A stretch of DNA of 60,000 nt from Cryptomeria japonica (lineage: Eukaryota; Streptophyta; Pinopsida; Cupressales; Cupressaceae): NCBI RefSeq assembly GCF_030272615.1, contig NC_081415.1, positions 598,801,335 to 598,861,334 of the forward strand. The letters run 5' to 3'. The position numbers and the translations under genes are program-made. Below the pieces are notes generated by a model, which was given only the letters and a program-made list of their open reading frames with translations, made no database searches and was not told where the DNA came from. Below, piece after piece: positions 49,001-60,000 of this stretch. The stretch's first letter is position 1. The number at the start of each line of letters is the position of its first letter.

Positions 49001-49636
49001 AAGTGACCAATATAATCCTTTGGTCCTAAGGGTAAACAAATTTAAAGAGAAAGGCTCCTCATTGTTAGGTCCTACAACTGTTAATCTGCCTATCTTCACA
49101 AAGAATTCTTTGAGAGGCCCATTCCTAAGGTTATTCCTCTGCACACTATAAACCTGAGCTAGTGATTTAAAATTAATAGGCTCTAGAAAATTGGTAAATT
49201 CACTAAGCCCAAAAGCATTTCTGAACTCCTCATTATTTATTTCAATGAGGGTTTTCCCACTTATATCCTTAACACTTCTTGTAATTGGGTCATAGTTGTG
49301 TGCAATCTAAGTTAGGAGATCCACATCCATGAATACTCCAGGGACCACTAATTTTCCTACATCCAACTCCCAGATACTGTTTTGTGGAGCTGGGGAGTTT
49401 CTCATGGCAAATCCAACTTTAAATAGTCCCAACCCAGACAACCCAATTTGAGGGTCTCTTAGCCAGTTACCCTTATCATATAATCCCTCTCCTATTTTTA
49501 GGCGAGGACCTCTTGGCACAAGTTCTTTTACCTTTGCAGCCACATTAGTTGACAATGTCAACTGTTCAAGGAAGTCATCACAGATAGCCCTCTCTTGGTA
49601 ATTAACCTTTCCTAAGAATTCTCTCTTAGGTGCCAT
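46046..49636 (-). pseudogene. Large ORF of unknown function in insertion G (decayed)
   Basis: About 1,195 codons from ATG 49636 to 46046, with stops (49307, 48722 and others) and about four frameshifts (near 48435, 47550, 46770 and 46540). Residues 1-400 look globular, with LIEINNEEFRNAFGLSE near 130-146 and SFITDAIHEGLIGIKNGK near 247-264, then PFGWYSLLMHLFLF. A Lys/Ser-rich basic middle follows (KNNPKKARLVLNRSASAR and GKRKI). Then a second helical domain (47541-47125), a coiled coil (47112-46960), a Pro-rich stretch (FPPSPTPSSS), and a helical C-terminus ending in an acidic run. I recognise no known domain. Motif order, motif positions and overall layout match ORF2 of element C, so the two are probably distant homologues. 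Confidence 0.68.
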
Positions 49637-49959
49637 CTTCAAAACTATGCAAGCAATTTAATTACTAACCCCCACTGTTCTGTGACAAATCAAGACCTCA
49701 ATTAAAACACACTGTTAAGTAATTGCCAAACAAGAGTATAAGAGAACCTGTTTTTTGCTTGAAGAAATCCACTCTGCAACTGAAGAAATTTTCTCTATAA
49801 GCGCTTCTCTACAACTACTCTTCAAAATGATACCTTCATTCAATTGATACAAGATCATATACGGTAGTCGGGCTCTTAACTGTGACATTGATACCGCATG
49901 CTTCGGCCATCCCTTCAGAATTGAATTCATAGAAGAATTTAAAAATTTCGCTCCAACAG
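49637..49959 (-). other. Upstream zone of the G gene
   Basis: Read on -, two overlapping short frames lie here (50036-49836 and 49930-49715). The first contains EGYALRNGERAKRKIHRHVM, overlapping the array, so it is doubtful as coding. No clear TATA box is placed. Confidence 0.3.
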
Positions 49960-51620
49960 GTCATAACATGCCTATGTATTTTCCTTTTCGCTCTTTCGCC
50001 ATTTCGTAGAGCATAACCTTCTAGCAATTTCGCCAAACAAAATCATGCCAACCATCTGATTAGATGAGACATGATCGGTCTTTATACTGCCTTAACCTCT
50101 TTTCTTTTGCATCGGGCCCTACCTCTTTTTGCCTTTTTGCAAGCTTTATCCTGCAAGCACTTTCCTTTCGCGAAGCTACGCCAAGCGTTAGATGGAACTC
50201 TAACCACTCAGCCTTTAACCCTTACCAGGACCGTCAACCTTTTCACTAACCGCGCCTCATCTTGACGGCTAATGGTTTTTCGCTATTTCACAGGGGTTAA
50301 TCCGCTTGCATCTCCAGGCCATGAAACAACAAGAAGCATTGGATCAATCTTGAGATAACCATCTTTTAAGTGAGACCTTTATTGCTTACCCCACTTATTC
50401 ACCGGTTAACAAATGGCATGTGTCATTCGGCAATTAGCTCTGGGAAACTCTTTGGGTTTAGTTCAGAGCCAACCACGTGTAACTATTTGCTACATAACCG
50501 CTGGTTACACCTTGGCGGGTCCTGAATCACCTTTTGAAGCTGTGTGTCAATCGACACATCACCATCAAGCTTTACCAGAAGTAATAGCTGTCGCTCCACG
50601 TCATGTCGAGAAGAATCTCTTTTTCTCTTTCGCCATTTCACAGGCCTTAACATTCGTTTGATTTGCAGTCATGATACGACGAGAACCCTTGTATCAAAAT
50701 AGAGTTGATCCCCTTTTACCTTTATGCATTACCTATTCTTCAGGCCCACCTTTTCCTTTTGCCATTTTGTGGGCTTTGAAAACACAAGCATCTTACCATT
50801 GCGAACACACACAGACCGTTAGATTATATCGAACTTGTTCAATGCTTAATAACCTACTCAAATCCGACCGACATGGGTTTTCTGACTCAGCATTATCCAC
50901 CTGGCATCTAGTCATTCCCGAGTTGACATGTCAACTTTCTACTCATTTAGAAGAAACATCGGGATCCACCTTTTCCTTGCCACCTGTATCTACCAGGTCA
51001 TTTCTTATCCCGCAACATGACTCATCTTCTTGGACCCACCATTTAGTCCTTAAATCTACTTCACTGACCATTTTGATTTTCGGCCACGTGCCATTATCTT
51101 ACTCGCCATCTCAACCTGCTGGACTGCTTGCTTGGAATGCCATGCCATTTTGTTGTTTCGCGAAAGCTATCTTTCGAGCATCTTCCTCCTGTGAAACTGT
51201 GCTAGCCGTCAGATCAGATGAGACTTGTGCATCTGCTATGCTCCTATTAAAAATCCCTTTTCCCAGGCCAAAAAACCTTTCCCTGCTTCGTAGGGCATAA
51301 CATGTGAGCATCTATCAGCCATGAAACAATGTGAACCATCAATTTCTCTTGAACTTGATCACCTTTTAGCCATTTGAAAAGTCTTCATTGCGAGGTCCCG
51401 CCAAGCATTTTCGCCATTTCATGAAAGGTAATTCACTCGCTTATTTCGGCTGTGAGTCAACGCTAGTCGTTAGATCTTGAGCGAGATGGAGTCTCGTTAA
51501 ACCGGACCAAATGCACACATTCAAACATGCTTTTCCCTTTCACTATTTCGCATAGCTTAACACACCCACTACTTCGCCTAATGAAATAGCAAAAGCCGTA
51601 GATTCATCTGGAAGTTGTGT
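49960..51620. repeat. Diverged tandem array upstream of the G gene
   Basis: Recurring phrases TTTCGCCATTTCGCAGGGC, CATGAAACAA and GCCGTTAGATC...ATGAGAC occur at about 49997, 50124, 50164, 50278, 50625, 50755, 51155, 51280, 51406 and 51539, spaced irregularly about 100-400 bp apart. Base composition is visibly more GC-rich than the surroundings. A 209-codon + strand frame at 50671-51300 falls inside the array and lacks any domain. Confidence 0.6.
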
Positions 51621-51945
51621 GACACTTACTAGGCCCGACAACATTAGAATGAAAAAGGCATAAGGTATAGATTTTTAACAATTATTCAACAACCACCTAG
51701 GTAAATGATAAGGGGGGACACTTCATACGACCCCAAGACCCATTACTTAAGTGAATTAAAGTAACGTAGGAATAGAAACCAGAGGGTTTTGATCAGACAC
51801 TTGAGTGATTTAAAACCAAAAACCCTAAACCCTTAAAGATTTAACATAGATTTGAAGTAGTTGATAGTGTGCCTGACTCAAAATTTTGAAAACTTGGCCA
51901 ATTATGGGAAAAGAAAACCCATTTATTAAATAGTAATAACACAAT

Positions 51946-54900
51946 CCTCCTCTAGAAAACCCAGATAAGGATCTTGAGAATGATTGTAGAGAAAGAGAAG
52001 CCCTCTTGTGTGCAATTTCTGATCAACAAATAATGGGATTAACCAACAAATCATTTGGAAAGGCTATATGGGATAAGTTGGAGACTCTTAATGAATGTTA
52101 CCCTACAATGAAGATTGCTAAAATTGATGGTTACCAGGTGAGATATGAAAACTTGAAGATGGAAGAAGATGAAAGGATTACTGCATTCATGGAAAGGGTA
52201 AATGAGATTGTTGTGGGAATTCAATGTTGTGGTGGAACTCTGAGTGAAGATGAAATTATTTCTAAAGTTCTGAGAGCCCTAACACCAACTTACAAGATGA
52301 AGGCTACTGCTATTAATGAGTTTAGAACAATGGCTAATACATCTGTCATTAGAGATACCTTGGTTGGGAAATTATCTACTTTTGAGCTTGAAGAATTTGG
52401 ACCTTCTGGGGCTGTGAAGACTGAACCTAGTTTTCATGCTTCTGCATCAACAATTGGTAAGCAATATTGGAAAGCTTTATATGCAAAGGAATTGGATGAT
52501 ATGAAGAGAGAAGATGAAGAATTTCAGCAACTTGTGGCACTATTTTCTAGAAGAGTACCTAAAGGACCGATAGGAAGTAAGTATGAAGGAAAAACACCTT
52601 TTAAATGTTTTGCATGCAATAAGCTTGGTCATTTTGCATCTAGATGTCTTGAAAGGAATTAAAGATTTGAAGAAAGAGATAGAAGATATTTTAAGCCTAA
52701 CCCTAGATATCAAAACAAGTATAAGTACAAGAAAAATAGAGACAAATCATGCTACATAGCAGATGAGGAAGGCATTACTGATTCTGATGACGAACCGACA
52801 TAAGACTCTGCTAGTGGTTCTGACAATGGGAAAGAATGGGTGTTCCTGGCTATCAAGAAAGATATTATGGTACTAGAAGAGAATGTACCTAAAGAGAAGG
52901 CACTTGCTGCTAAAATTGAAGACAAGGATGCATGGGTAATTGATAGCGGTTGTTCACATCATATGACTGGAGATAAAGGGAAGTTTCTATCTCTGCAAGA
53001 ATTTGATGGTGGTCTGGTTAGATTTGGAGATGACAAAGCATGTATGATCAAAGGAAAATGAACTATATCATTGGATGGTAAGAACAATAATGACAATATT
53101 AATTATGTTGAGGTTTAAGGCATAATATTTTGAGTGTAGGACAATTTGTGGATAAGGGATTTCAATTACAGTTCAAGGATGGAAAATGCAAAATCATTAG
53201 TAGATCTGGTTTGGAGATTGCAACCGATACATAGACAAAAGGTAACATATTTCATTTGAACTCCGGTGAGAAGACATGTTTGATTACATAGATTGATGAA
53301 AGTTTTCTATGGCATAAAAGGCCATGTCATGTGAATTTTGATTGCATTGTAAGGATCAGTTCAACTAAGGAAGTTAGAGATATACCTAAGATTATGAAAC
53401 CCTATAATCCGGTATGTAAAGAATGTCAAATGGGGAAATAGGTCAGAACCTCTTTTAGGAGTATACAAGATAAATCTAATGATGTTCTTGATCTTATTCA
53501 TACTGATTTATGTTGCCTTGCTAGAGTTAAAAGTTTTCAAGGTGATAGATATTTCATGCTAATCATTGATGATTATTCTAGAATGATGTGGGTTACTTTT
53601 CTACAAGAAAAATCTAACGCACTTGGAAAGTTTAAAATCTTTAACGCTAAAGTAGAAATTGAGACAAGATTGAAGATTAAATGTTAGAGGTCACATCATG
53701 GTTGAGAATTCACATCCGGTGAGTTTAATAACTTTTGTGAGAAGCATGGTATAAGAAGAAAATTTTCTACTCCTTGGACACCTCAATAGAATGGAGTTGT
53801 GGAAAAGAAGAACCGAACAATCTTGGATGTTGCTAGAACAATGATGATGGAAGCTAGTCTACCTCATATCTACTAGAGAAAACTAGTGAGCACAATGGTT
53901 TATACATTCAACATAGTACATATTAAAGGATATACCGGTAAGACACCTTATGAATTGTGGTTTGGAAATACACCTACAGTTGAGTATTTCAGAATCTTTG
54001 GTAGTATATGTTATATTAGGAGAGATGATATTATTGGCAAATTTGATCCTAGATGTGATGAAGGCATATTTATTGGTTATTCTAATGAAACCAAGGCATA
54101 TAGATGGTATAACAAGAGATTGCAGAGAATTATGGAGAGTGCTAATGTCAAAGTGGATGAGCTGAATAAAAGTCAAATCAGAGCTTATGAAAAGGAACCG
54201 ATGGTGGAAATGATAATATCTGAATTAGTAGCACCTTTACTGGAACTGAGTGTTGAACTAGTTACTCCGGTAGTATCAAAAAATTCCATAGTAATTGAAG
54301 AACAATGAAGAGGAACAAAGAGTCAAAGGACTCCTAGGTATATGAGATTGAATCATTCGGAAGATCAAATCATTGAGGATACGAACAATGGAGTAATGAC
54401 AAGAAGAAGACTAGAAACTAATGAGGTATGTTTAATTTCACAAGTTGAACTGGTATCAGTAATTGAGGCATGTAAAGGTGAATATTGGTTGAAATCTATG
54501 GAAGAAGAATTAGATCAGATTGAGAAAAATAACACATGGACTTTGGTTCCCCAGTCTAAAAATAAGAATATTATTGGAAATAAATAGGTTTTTAGAAATA
54601 AATTGAATGAGGATGGTCAAGTTATAAGGAATAAGGCTAGATTGGTTTGTAAAGGATATTCTCAGAAGGAAGAAATTGATTATGGAGAGACTTTTACACC
54701 TGTAGCTAGGATTGAAGCTGTAAGATTATTTCTTGCCTATGCTGCTCATAAGAACTACAAGGTTTATCAGATGGATGTTACGTGTGCATTTTTGAATGGG
54801 GATCTTGATGAGGAAGTTTATATTGAGAAACCTTATGGTTTTTAACTATCAGACGATACACACATGGTTTGCAGGTTAAGGAAAGCTATATATGGATTGA

Positions 54901-55982
54901 AACAAGCACCTACAATTTGGTATGCAAGGTTGGATAAATATCTTTTGAAGCTTGGTTTTACTAAGGGTAGTGTTGACAATAATTTATATTATAAAATCAT
55001 TGGTGATGATATACTGATTATTGAAGTATTTTTTGATGACATTATTTTTGGAGGTGAAGATATGTTATGCATGAAATTTTCTAAGAATATGGAGAAAGAA
55101 TTTGAAGTGTCTATGATTGGAGAGATGAAATTTTTCTTAGGTTTGTAGATTACTTAGGCTGACAAAGGTATTTTCATCTATCAAACTAAGTATGCTAAAG
55201 AAATGTTGAATAAATTTGGTATGGGAGATTCTAAACCCATAAGTACTCGTATGGTTACAAGTGAGAAATTGACAAGGAAAGATGTTTCTGCACCAATTAA
55301 TCCTACAAGATACAAATCTATGATTGGAGGTTTGATTTATTTGACTCAGACTAGGCCTGACATAATGTATGTTGTTTGTATTGTATCAATATTTTAGAGT
55401 GATCCTAGAGAAAATCATGAGAGTGTGGTGAAAAGGATTTTTAGATACTTGCAAGGTACATCAAATTATGGTTTGTGGTACCCTAAGGATGATAACTTTA
55501 CTTTATGTGCATATATAGATGCTGATTGGGCTAGACATATTGATGACCGGAAAAGTACTTCCCGTGGATCTTTCTTTCTTGGAAAGAAGTCGGTTTCATG
55601 GATCACCAAGAAATAGTCATGTACTTCTTTATCTACTACTAAAGTTGAGTATGTTGCTGCTGCTACTAACTGTACACAGGTTTTATGGATGAAGGAAATG
55701 TTGAAGGATATAAAGGTGGATTGTAATTGACCGGTAGTTATTCACAGTGATAACTTTGCTTCTATTGATATATCAAAGAATTCAGTATTTCATTCTAAGA
55801 CAAAACACATATCTATCAAGTACAACTTTTCGAAGGAAAAGGTGGAAGCAAATGAAGTTAGATTGGTTTATGTGAACACTAAAGAGCAGATTGTAGATAT
55901 CTTCACTAAACCTTGGCCTAAGGAATCATTTGAGTACTTCAGAGATAGATTAGGGGTTTCTGTCCCTCTGGTAGAGAACTGA
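51946..55982 (+). pseudogene. gag-pol: Element F gag-pol, main part
   Basis: Gag resumes at about 51946. The zinc knuckle CFACNKLGHFASRC is intact (52606-52647). Protease keeps WVIDSGCSHHMTGDK (DSG at 52942-52950). After a frameshift near 53115 one frame runs to the end with many stops. The pre-integrase zinc segment is LWHKRPCHVNF ... CKECQMGK. Integrase keeps the first Asp (LIHTDLCC), has His in place of the second (RSHHG), and keeps the Glu (GVVEKKNRT). RT has [19 protein letters not shown] and the catalytic box reads FFDD. RNase H has LCAYIDADWARHIDD. The C-terminus IFTKPWPKESFEYFRDRLGV ends with TGA at 55980-55982. Confidence 0.9.
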
Positions 55983-56059
55983 TTGATGCGGTTTGGCATC
56001 AATCTGGTATGCATTATCAGAGATATTTTTGATTTTGGCACTGAATGTGGGATTCTACT

Positions 56060-56379
56060 GCTCAGGGGGAGTAGTCAGCTTTGTAATTTAGTATTTTTTT
56101 TTGCTTTGATATTTTTGTTAGATTTGTAGCTTTGATGTCAAAGGGGGAAAAATATTGATGTGAAAAAGAAAAATAAAGGAGGAGAGATATATGTATAATT
56201 CAGAGCTTTACAAAGATATCATTCACAGGGAGAGTTTGGTCTTTGTTTCAGAACTTCATTGCTACATCTATATGTGGGAGATTGTTGACTATCTTCCATT
56301 GGGGGAGACTTGTTTGGCATTTCTTGGTACTTAGATGTTTTTCACATCTAGTGTTGACATTAATGCCAAAGGGGGAGAT
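56060..56379 (+). promoter_or_regulatory. Element F polypurine tract cluster
   Basis: AAAGGGGGAGAT (56368-56379) abuts the 3' LTR. Further purine runs lie near 56063 (CAGGGGGAG), 56140 (AAAGGGGGAAAA) and 56300 (TTGGGGGAGA). Confidence 0.8.
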
Positions 56380-57573
56380 TGTCATTGATGCCAACACTAG
56401 TTGTTTGGATGCTCTACCGACACCCTTCTGGTCCTGATAGGATGAGTGGTTTCTGGTTGGTTTGGATCCGACATGATCCGGTAGGCTCCAATATGATTTG
56501 GTTATGAAATTGGCTTATTCATGATACTCATGTTCATATTCAATAAGTTGGTTTTGGTCTGGTGATTGGATGCTATCCTTTTTGCTTGGAAGGTTGGCTT
56601 TTGGTTCCAGCAAGGGTTTCACTAGCAGAGCTTTTGATGAAGATCTTTGATGAATTGTATAAGTGGTGTTGGTGCAACTTCTAGTGGAGTTTCAGAATGT
56701 TGTTTGTGATCATGTTCGAGACTTGGTGGATGGAGATCATTTCTTTAGCATGTGGACCTATATTGGGTCCCAGTTGATCTAGGTTATGGACCGGTTTAAT
56801 GAAGCATGTGGATTGGACCTCTCGACGTGTTTCCAGGATGTCTTATGTGTTGGATATTATTTGTTTGGTCTAAGCCGACATGTTTTGTAATTAAGTATTT
56901 GGTTTATTGTTTGGTGGCCAACTTGATTGTTTATGGTCGAGGGTTTGTATATATTATGTAAGATCTCATTGTATATCATCATGGGAATGAGAAATGGATA
57001 TGTAATATGTGAATAATGTAATATCATTCAAGCAGAGGATTTGGTCAGTCATTGGAGATCGATTTGGGTTCATGTAAGAGGATTTAGTCCTTCGGTATTG
57101 AGCTTAACCAGAACTGTACTCAGGCATAGGAGATGCTATCTTTGCAGTTCAAACACTTCTCCGGATTGTAGTCTGGATTTCTATGTAGTCAGTGAGAAGC
57201 CTTTTGTGATGAGAAGTGCGCTCTAGGTTCTTGGCCTTCCTGCAAGTTCAAGCCCCTCAATTGTAATTCACATACTTATTGCAGAAGTATTATCTGACTA
57301 TGGGTAGGCTTCTGACCATGGTTTTTCCCTTTACCGGGTTTTCCATGTATAAATCTTGGTGTCATGTGGATGGTATTTATTCTATGATTACTATTTATGC
57401 TTAATTGGTTTAACTGCTATTCCAATATTTGGTTTAAGCATTTTGGTATTAATTTTTTGGGTTTTGGTATTAAAGTTTTAATTGCTAATGGTTCCAATAA
57501 TCTATGACAACTGATTCACCGCCCCCCCCCCCCCCCTCCTCTGTTGTCTTCCGATTATTTGAACTATCTAACA
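56380..57573 (+). repeat. Element F, 3' LTR
   Basis: 1,194 bp, starting TGTCATTGATGCC (the 5' copy has 16 more bases before this) and ending CTATCTAACA. Conserved block at about 57311-57350. The C-run before CTCCTCTG is extended to about 15 (57522-57536). Confidence 0.9.
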
Positions 57574-60000
57574 ATCTCATCACACACCAAATCAATTATG
57601 CAAGAAGAAATCTTATACAATATATCATAAAACAATGATCAAATTGCTAAGCAAAAAGTATTAGTTTAGTAACATGAGCTAGATCTCTATTAAGATTATC
57701 CCCTCAAGCATATAAGAGATTTTGGTCATTTGGAATAAGTTTCCCACACTATAATGATGGTTAGTTTTAAAATTCAACAAATTGAATAATCAAAAGAAAA
57801 AATGATCAATAAAAATATGACAATTATTTAACATGTTTCAATTTGAATAGCACAAAAAATATTTGACCATTTCATTGATATTTAAGTAAATCATATGACA
57901 AGTAACACATCCATTGTTAACTAATTCAATAATCAAAGTAAAGCTTGACCAGTAAAAATGATAAGTATTTAACTCAATTTAATATAAATAAAATATAAAA
58001 CTGATATTGACCATTTGACTATCAAAGTAATTAACAATTAAATAAACCATTTAATTTTTCTAATATTAATTCTTTGATTTTCACTTTTTTCTTTGATTAT
58101 TTCAATTCTTGAAAATAACCAATATTACCTAATGAGAAATTCAATAATTGAATATTTAACCTTTTAAGACTTGTGATATTTTAGGGTTTTTGGGTATGTC
58201 TTATGCCTAAAATGTTAAATCCTTTAACGTTCTAAAGCCATAAACCCTCCTAAGGCTCTCTGTTTGTTTTCCATGTTGACTGGTTATATCTAGTTGTCAA
58301 TTGTTTAAGTTACAACTCGAGCCTTTTATCATGTTCTGAAAAACCAACCCCTTGTCCTAGGTAAACTTTCTAGTCAACTGAATGTTTTTGCTTCACTTTC
58401 ATTATCTGTGCAGTTGTGTGTATTAACCTTTGGCCCCACCATGCTACCCGTGCACTATCATAGTGCCTTTAGAATAAACATATTTATTATGTAGCTATTC
58501 AGATATCAACGGTTGTGATTTATTGCCCTTTTGTGCAACATCCTCAATATGGTCAAGGTTCTTACACAAGGCTTGGTCCCACCAATATACACTTGGAGCT
58601 TACATGTTATAACCTTCAAGTAATCATTAGTTGCATAGCTATGCACATAACAATCTAGGCCCAAAAATGAACCCATGCAATGACACACAAAGGATTTGAT
58701 AGAATTTATACTAGTGAGTTGTACTCTTGTGCAATTTTAGTGAATTGACAAAGTTGCTACCCATGCACTCACAAAAAGCCAACCTCATTGATGAAACTTT
58801 ACACTATTGGAACCTATCTGGAAGATGAGTGATCTATCATTGGTTGCATGGTTGCACATGTAACATGGTGGAACCGATCTTATATCTGTGCCCTTGTGCA
58901 AAGAAATGCCCCACTCGAAATAGAGTTTCCTAGTCGACACCAACCTACCCAAAATGACCGTTAATATGATTGGGTGCACAAATGCACATATTGAAAAGTG
59001 GGACCAACAAGCTAATTTGCAAACATGCACAAATTTTGAATTCAAAAAGGTGAAACGACTACAACATGGTTGTTCACTTGTTTTTATTAATGGTTATTTG
59101 TTGACAATAAAGGGAGAATTCAATTCAGTTTTCAATCAACTGTGGAAAATTCTCATTCTCACAACTCCATAATTGTCAAGGCAATCATGTATATGGGTTC
59201 TGAGCTATCGGGTCACCATTTCACTTGCAAATTGAGGTTTCTTGAGGGCATCAAACCAATGTCTTAAATTTTCTTTGACTCTTTGTGCCTTTCTAGTTTG
59301 TTTCCTCAAATTATTGAATGAAAGTTTTAGGTTTTCTCATTTCATTTAGGTTTCGAATTGCATATAATCATAAACCTCTAAAAGTTATTTCTTTAAAATC
59401 TTAAGGAACTCCATCCTCCAAGAAACCATACCCTAGTAAGAATGGCTAAGACATAAAGGGAAATAAATGAGAACAAGATTATTAGGATGATATTATATCC
59501 TACTATTGCCCGATTCGTCAAAAAGTGGTAAAAAGGCTAGAGTGGCAAGTACCATCCATGATTTCTTCTCTGATGATTGTAGTACTTGTAGGGAAGATCA
59601 ATTGATAGAAGAATTCAGGAGGATACCAGGGGTCTATAGAAGCAAAATTCTAATCTATAGGCCACACTAGTTATCTAGGCAAGAGAGGCTGATGACCCCA
59701 GATATTTCATGTTGGTTTTGTGTGTGGATATTCAATCAAATGATCAAAATAGATCATTTGACTATGCTGGCCTTTTAGCTCAAAAGATTCACATATAAAT
59801 ATTAGATGTTAAGGTCAAGCCGCACAGAGTGTTCTAGACATCTAAAATAAACTAAATTAAATATTTAATTAATTTATCCTTTCTACATAATTAATTTATT
59901 TAGTGATGTTAATCATATTCTTCTATCAAATAAATCAATTATTCCCAATTCTTCTAAATTCATCTAAATAATTAAGTCTTTTAAGTCCCCTCTAGTTAAT
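57574..60000. other. AT-rich flank without a recognisable gene
   Basis: Mostly AT-rich, low in coding signal, with no LTR ends found. Short frames at 58506-58688, 58785-59045 and 58954-59172 overlap on opposite strands and have no domain. A stretch at about 59515-59667 (ARVASTIHDFFSDDCSTC in one frame) looks faintly coding-like but has no start or partner. This is either old transposon debris or unique intergenic DNA. Confidence 0.5.

Larger units (their letters stand above)
45091..51945 (-). other. G: 6.9 kb insertion of unknown class carrying a large - strand ORF
   Basis: It interrupts F gag: the reading resumes with LENPDKDLENDCREREA, continuing the alignment with E gag. Contents: 0.95 kb without genes (45091-46045), a 3.6 kb decayed - strand gene (46046-49636), its upstream zone, and a tandem array (about 49960-51620). 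I find no terminal repeats. Possible flanks TAATC and CAATC differ by one base and are not convincing. AGAAGGGGGATC on - near 45914 resembles a purine tract, but no LTR pair supports it. It could be a degraded LTR element, a gene-carrying DNA transposon or a captured segment. Confidence 0.55.
43656..57573 (+). mobile_element. Element F: copia-type gag-pol retrotransposon, split by insertion G
   Basis: LTRs at 43656-44857 and 56380-57573, primer site, gag-pol and purine tract are present; about 7.1 kb without G. Flanking pentamers differ (TTATG left, ATCTC right), so no target-site duplication is visible. The 3' LTR lacks the first 16 bases of the 5' LTR. A partial hand alignment suggests about 9% LTR mismatch. 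Confidence 0.9.

Noticed and set aside
50671-51300. 209-codon + strand frame
   Set aside because: It sits inside the diverged tandem array of insertion G, has no recognisable domain, and has a competing frame on the other strand.
59515-59667. Short coding-like stretch near the right end
   Set aside because: About 50 codons without a start, splice partner or known domain; too little to call a gene.

Overview
The window looks like plant nuclear DNA from a large, repeat-packed genome. A conifer or other gymnosperm is my best guess, inferred only from style: deeply nested, heavily decayed LTR retrotransposons, no host gene, and degenerate plant-type TTTAGGG telomere-like motifs. I see no intact host protein-coding gene, tRNA, rRNA or CRISPR array. 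Almost every base that can be assigned belongs to an LTR retrotransposon or to simple-sequence DNA.

Layout. 1-2302: 3' end of a Ty3/gypsy chromovirus (RNase H tail, integrase, chromodomain, LTR), + strand. 2440-3625 and 11980-13286: one pyrimidine-rich, telomere-like block, split by element A (3626-11979, - strand), a copia-type element with 2.48 kb LTRs and gag but no pol. 13287-38530: element B, an old - strand copia copy. It is broken by a solo LTR J (13708-15094), by the non-autonomous element C (15828-22543), and by copia element D (23403-37163), which itself holds the younger element E (27225-33778). J, C, D and E each have a perfect 5-bp target-site duplication. 38531-43655: unclassified decayed repeat H. 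43656-57573: copia element F, whose gag is interrupted by a 6.9 kb insertion G (about 45091-51945). 57574-60000: AT-rich DNA with no recognisable gene.

Elements A to F share copia/Sirevirus-like traits: an initiator-Met tRNA primer site right after the 5' LTR where that junction is present (A, C, D, E, F); repeated AAAGGGGGAG purine tracts before the 3' LTR; a TTGTCATTGATG-type stretch near the LTR start in most; and a conserved GGTTTTTCCC...GGGTTT block near the LTR end. gag-pol order in D, E and F is gag (CCHC), protease, integrase, reverse transcriptase, RNase H. No copy is intact. E is best preserved, keeping all pol catalytic motifs but carrying nonsense codons and frameshifts.

The most interesting signal is an unrecognised ORF of about 1,100-1,200 codons. 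It sits in element C in the place of pol, and a probable distant relative lies in insertion G. Two motif blocks lie in the same order at nearly the same residue positions. If homologous, this is a family of retroelement-carried genes of unknown function.
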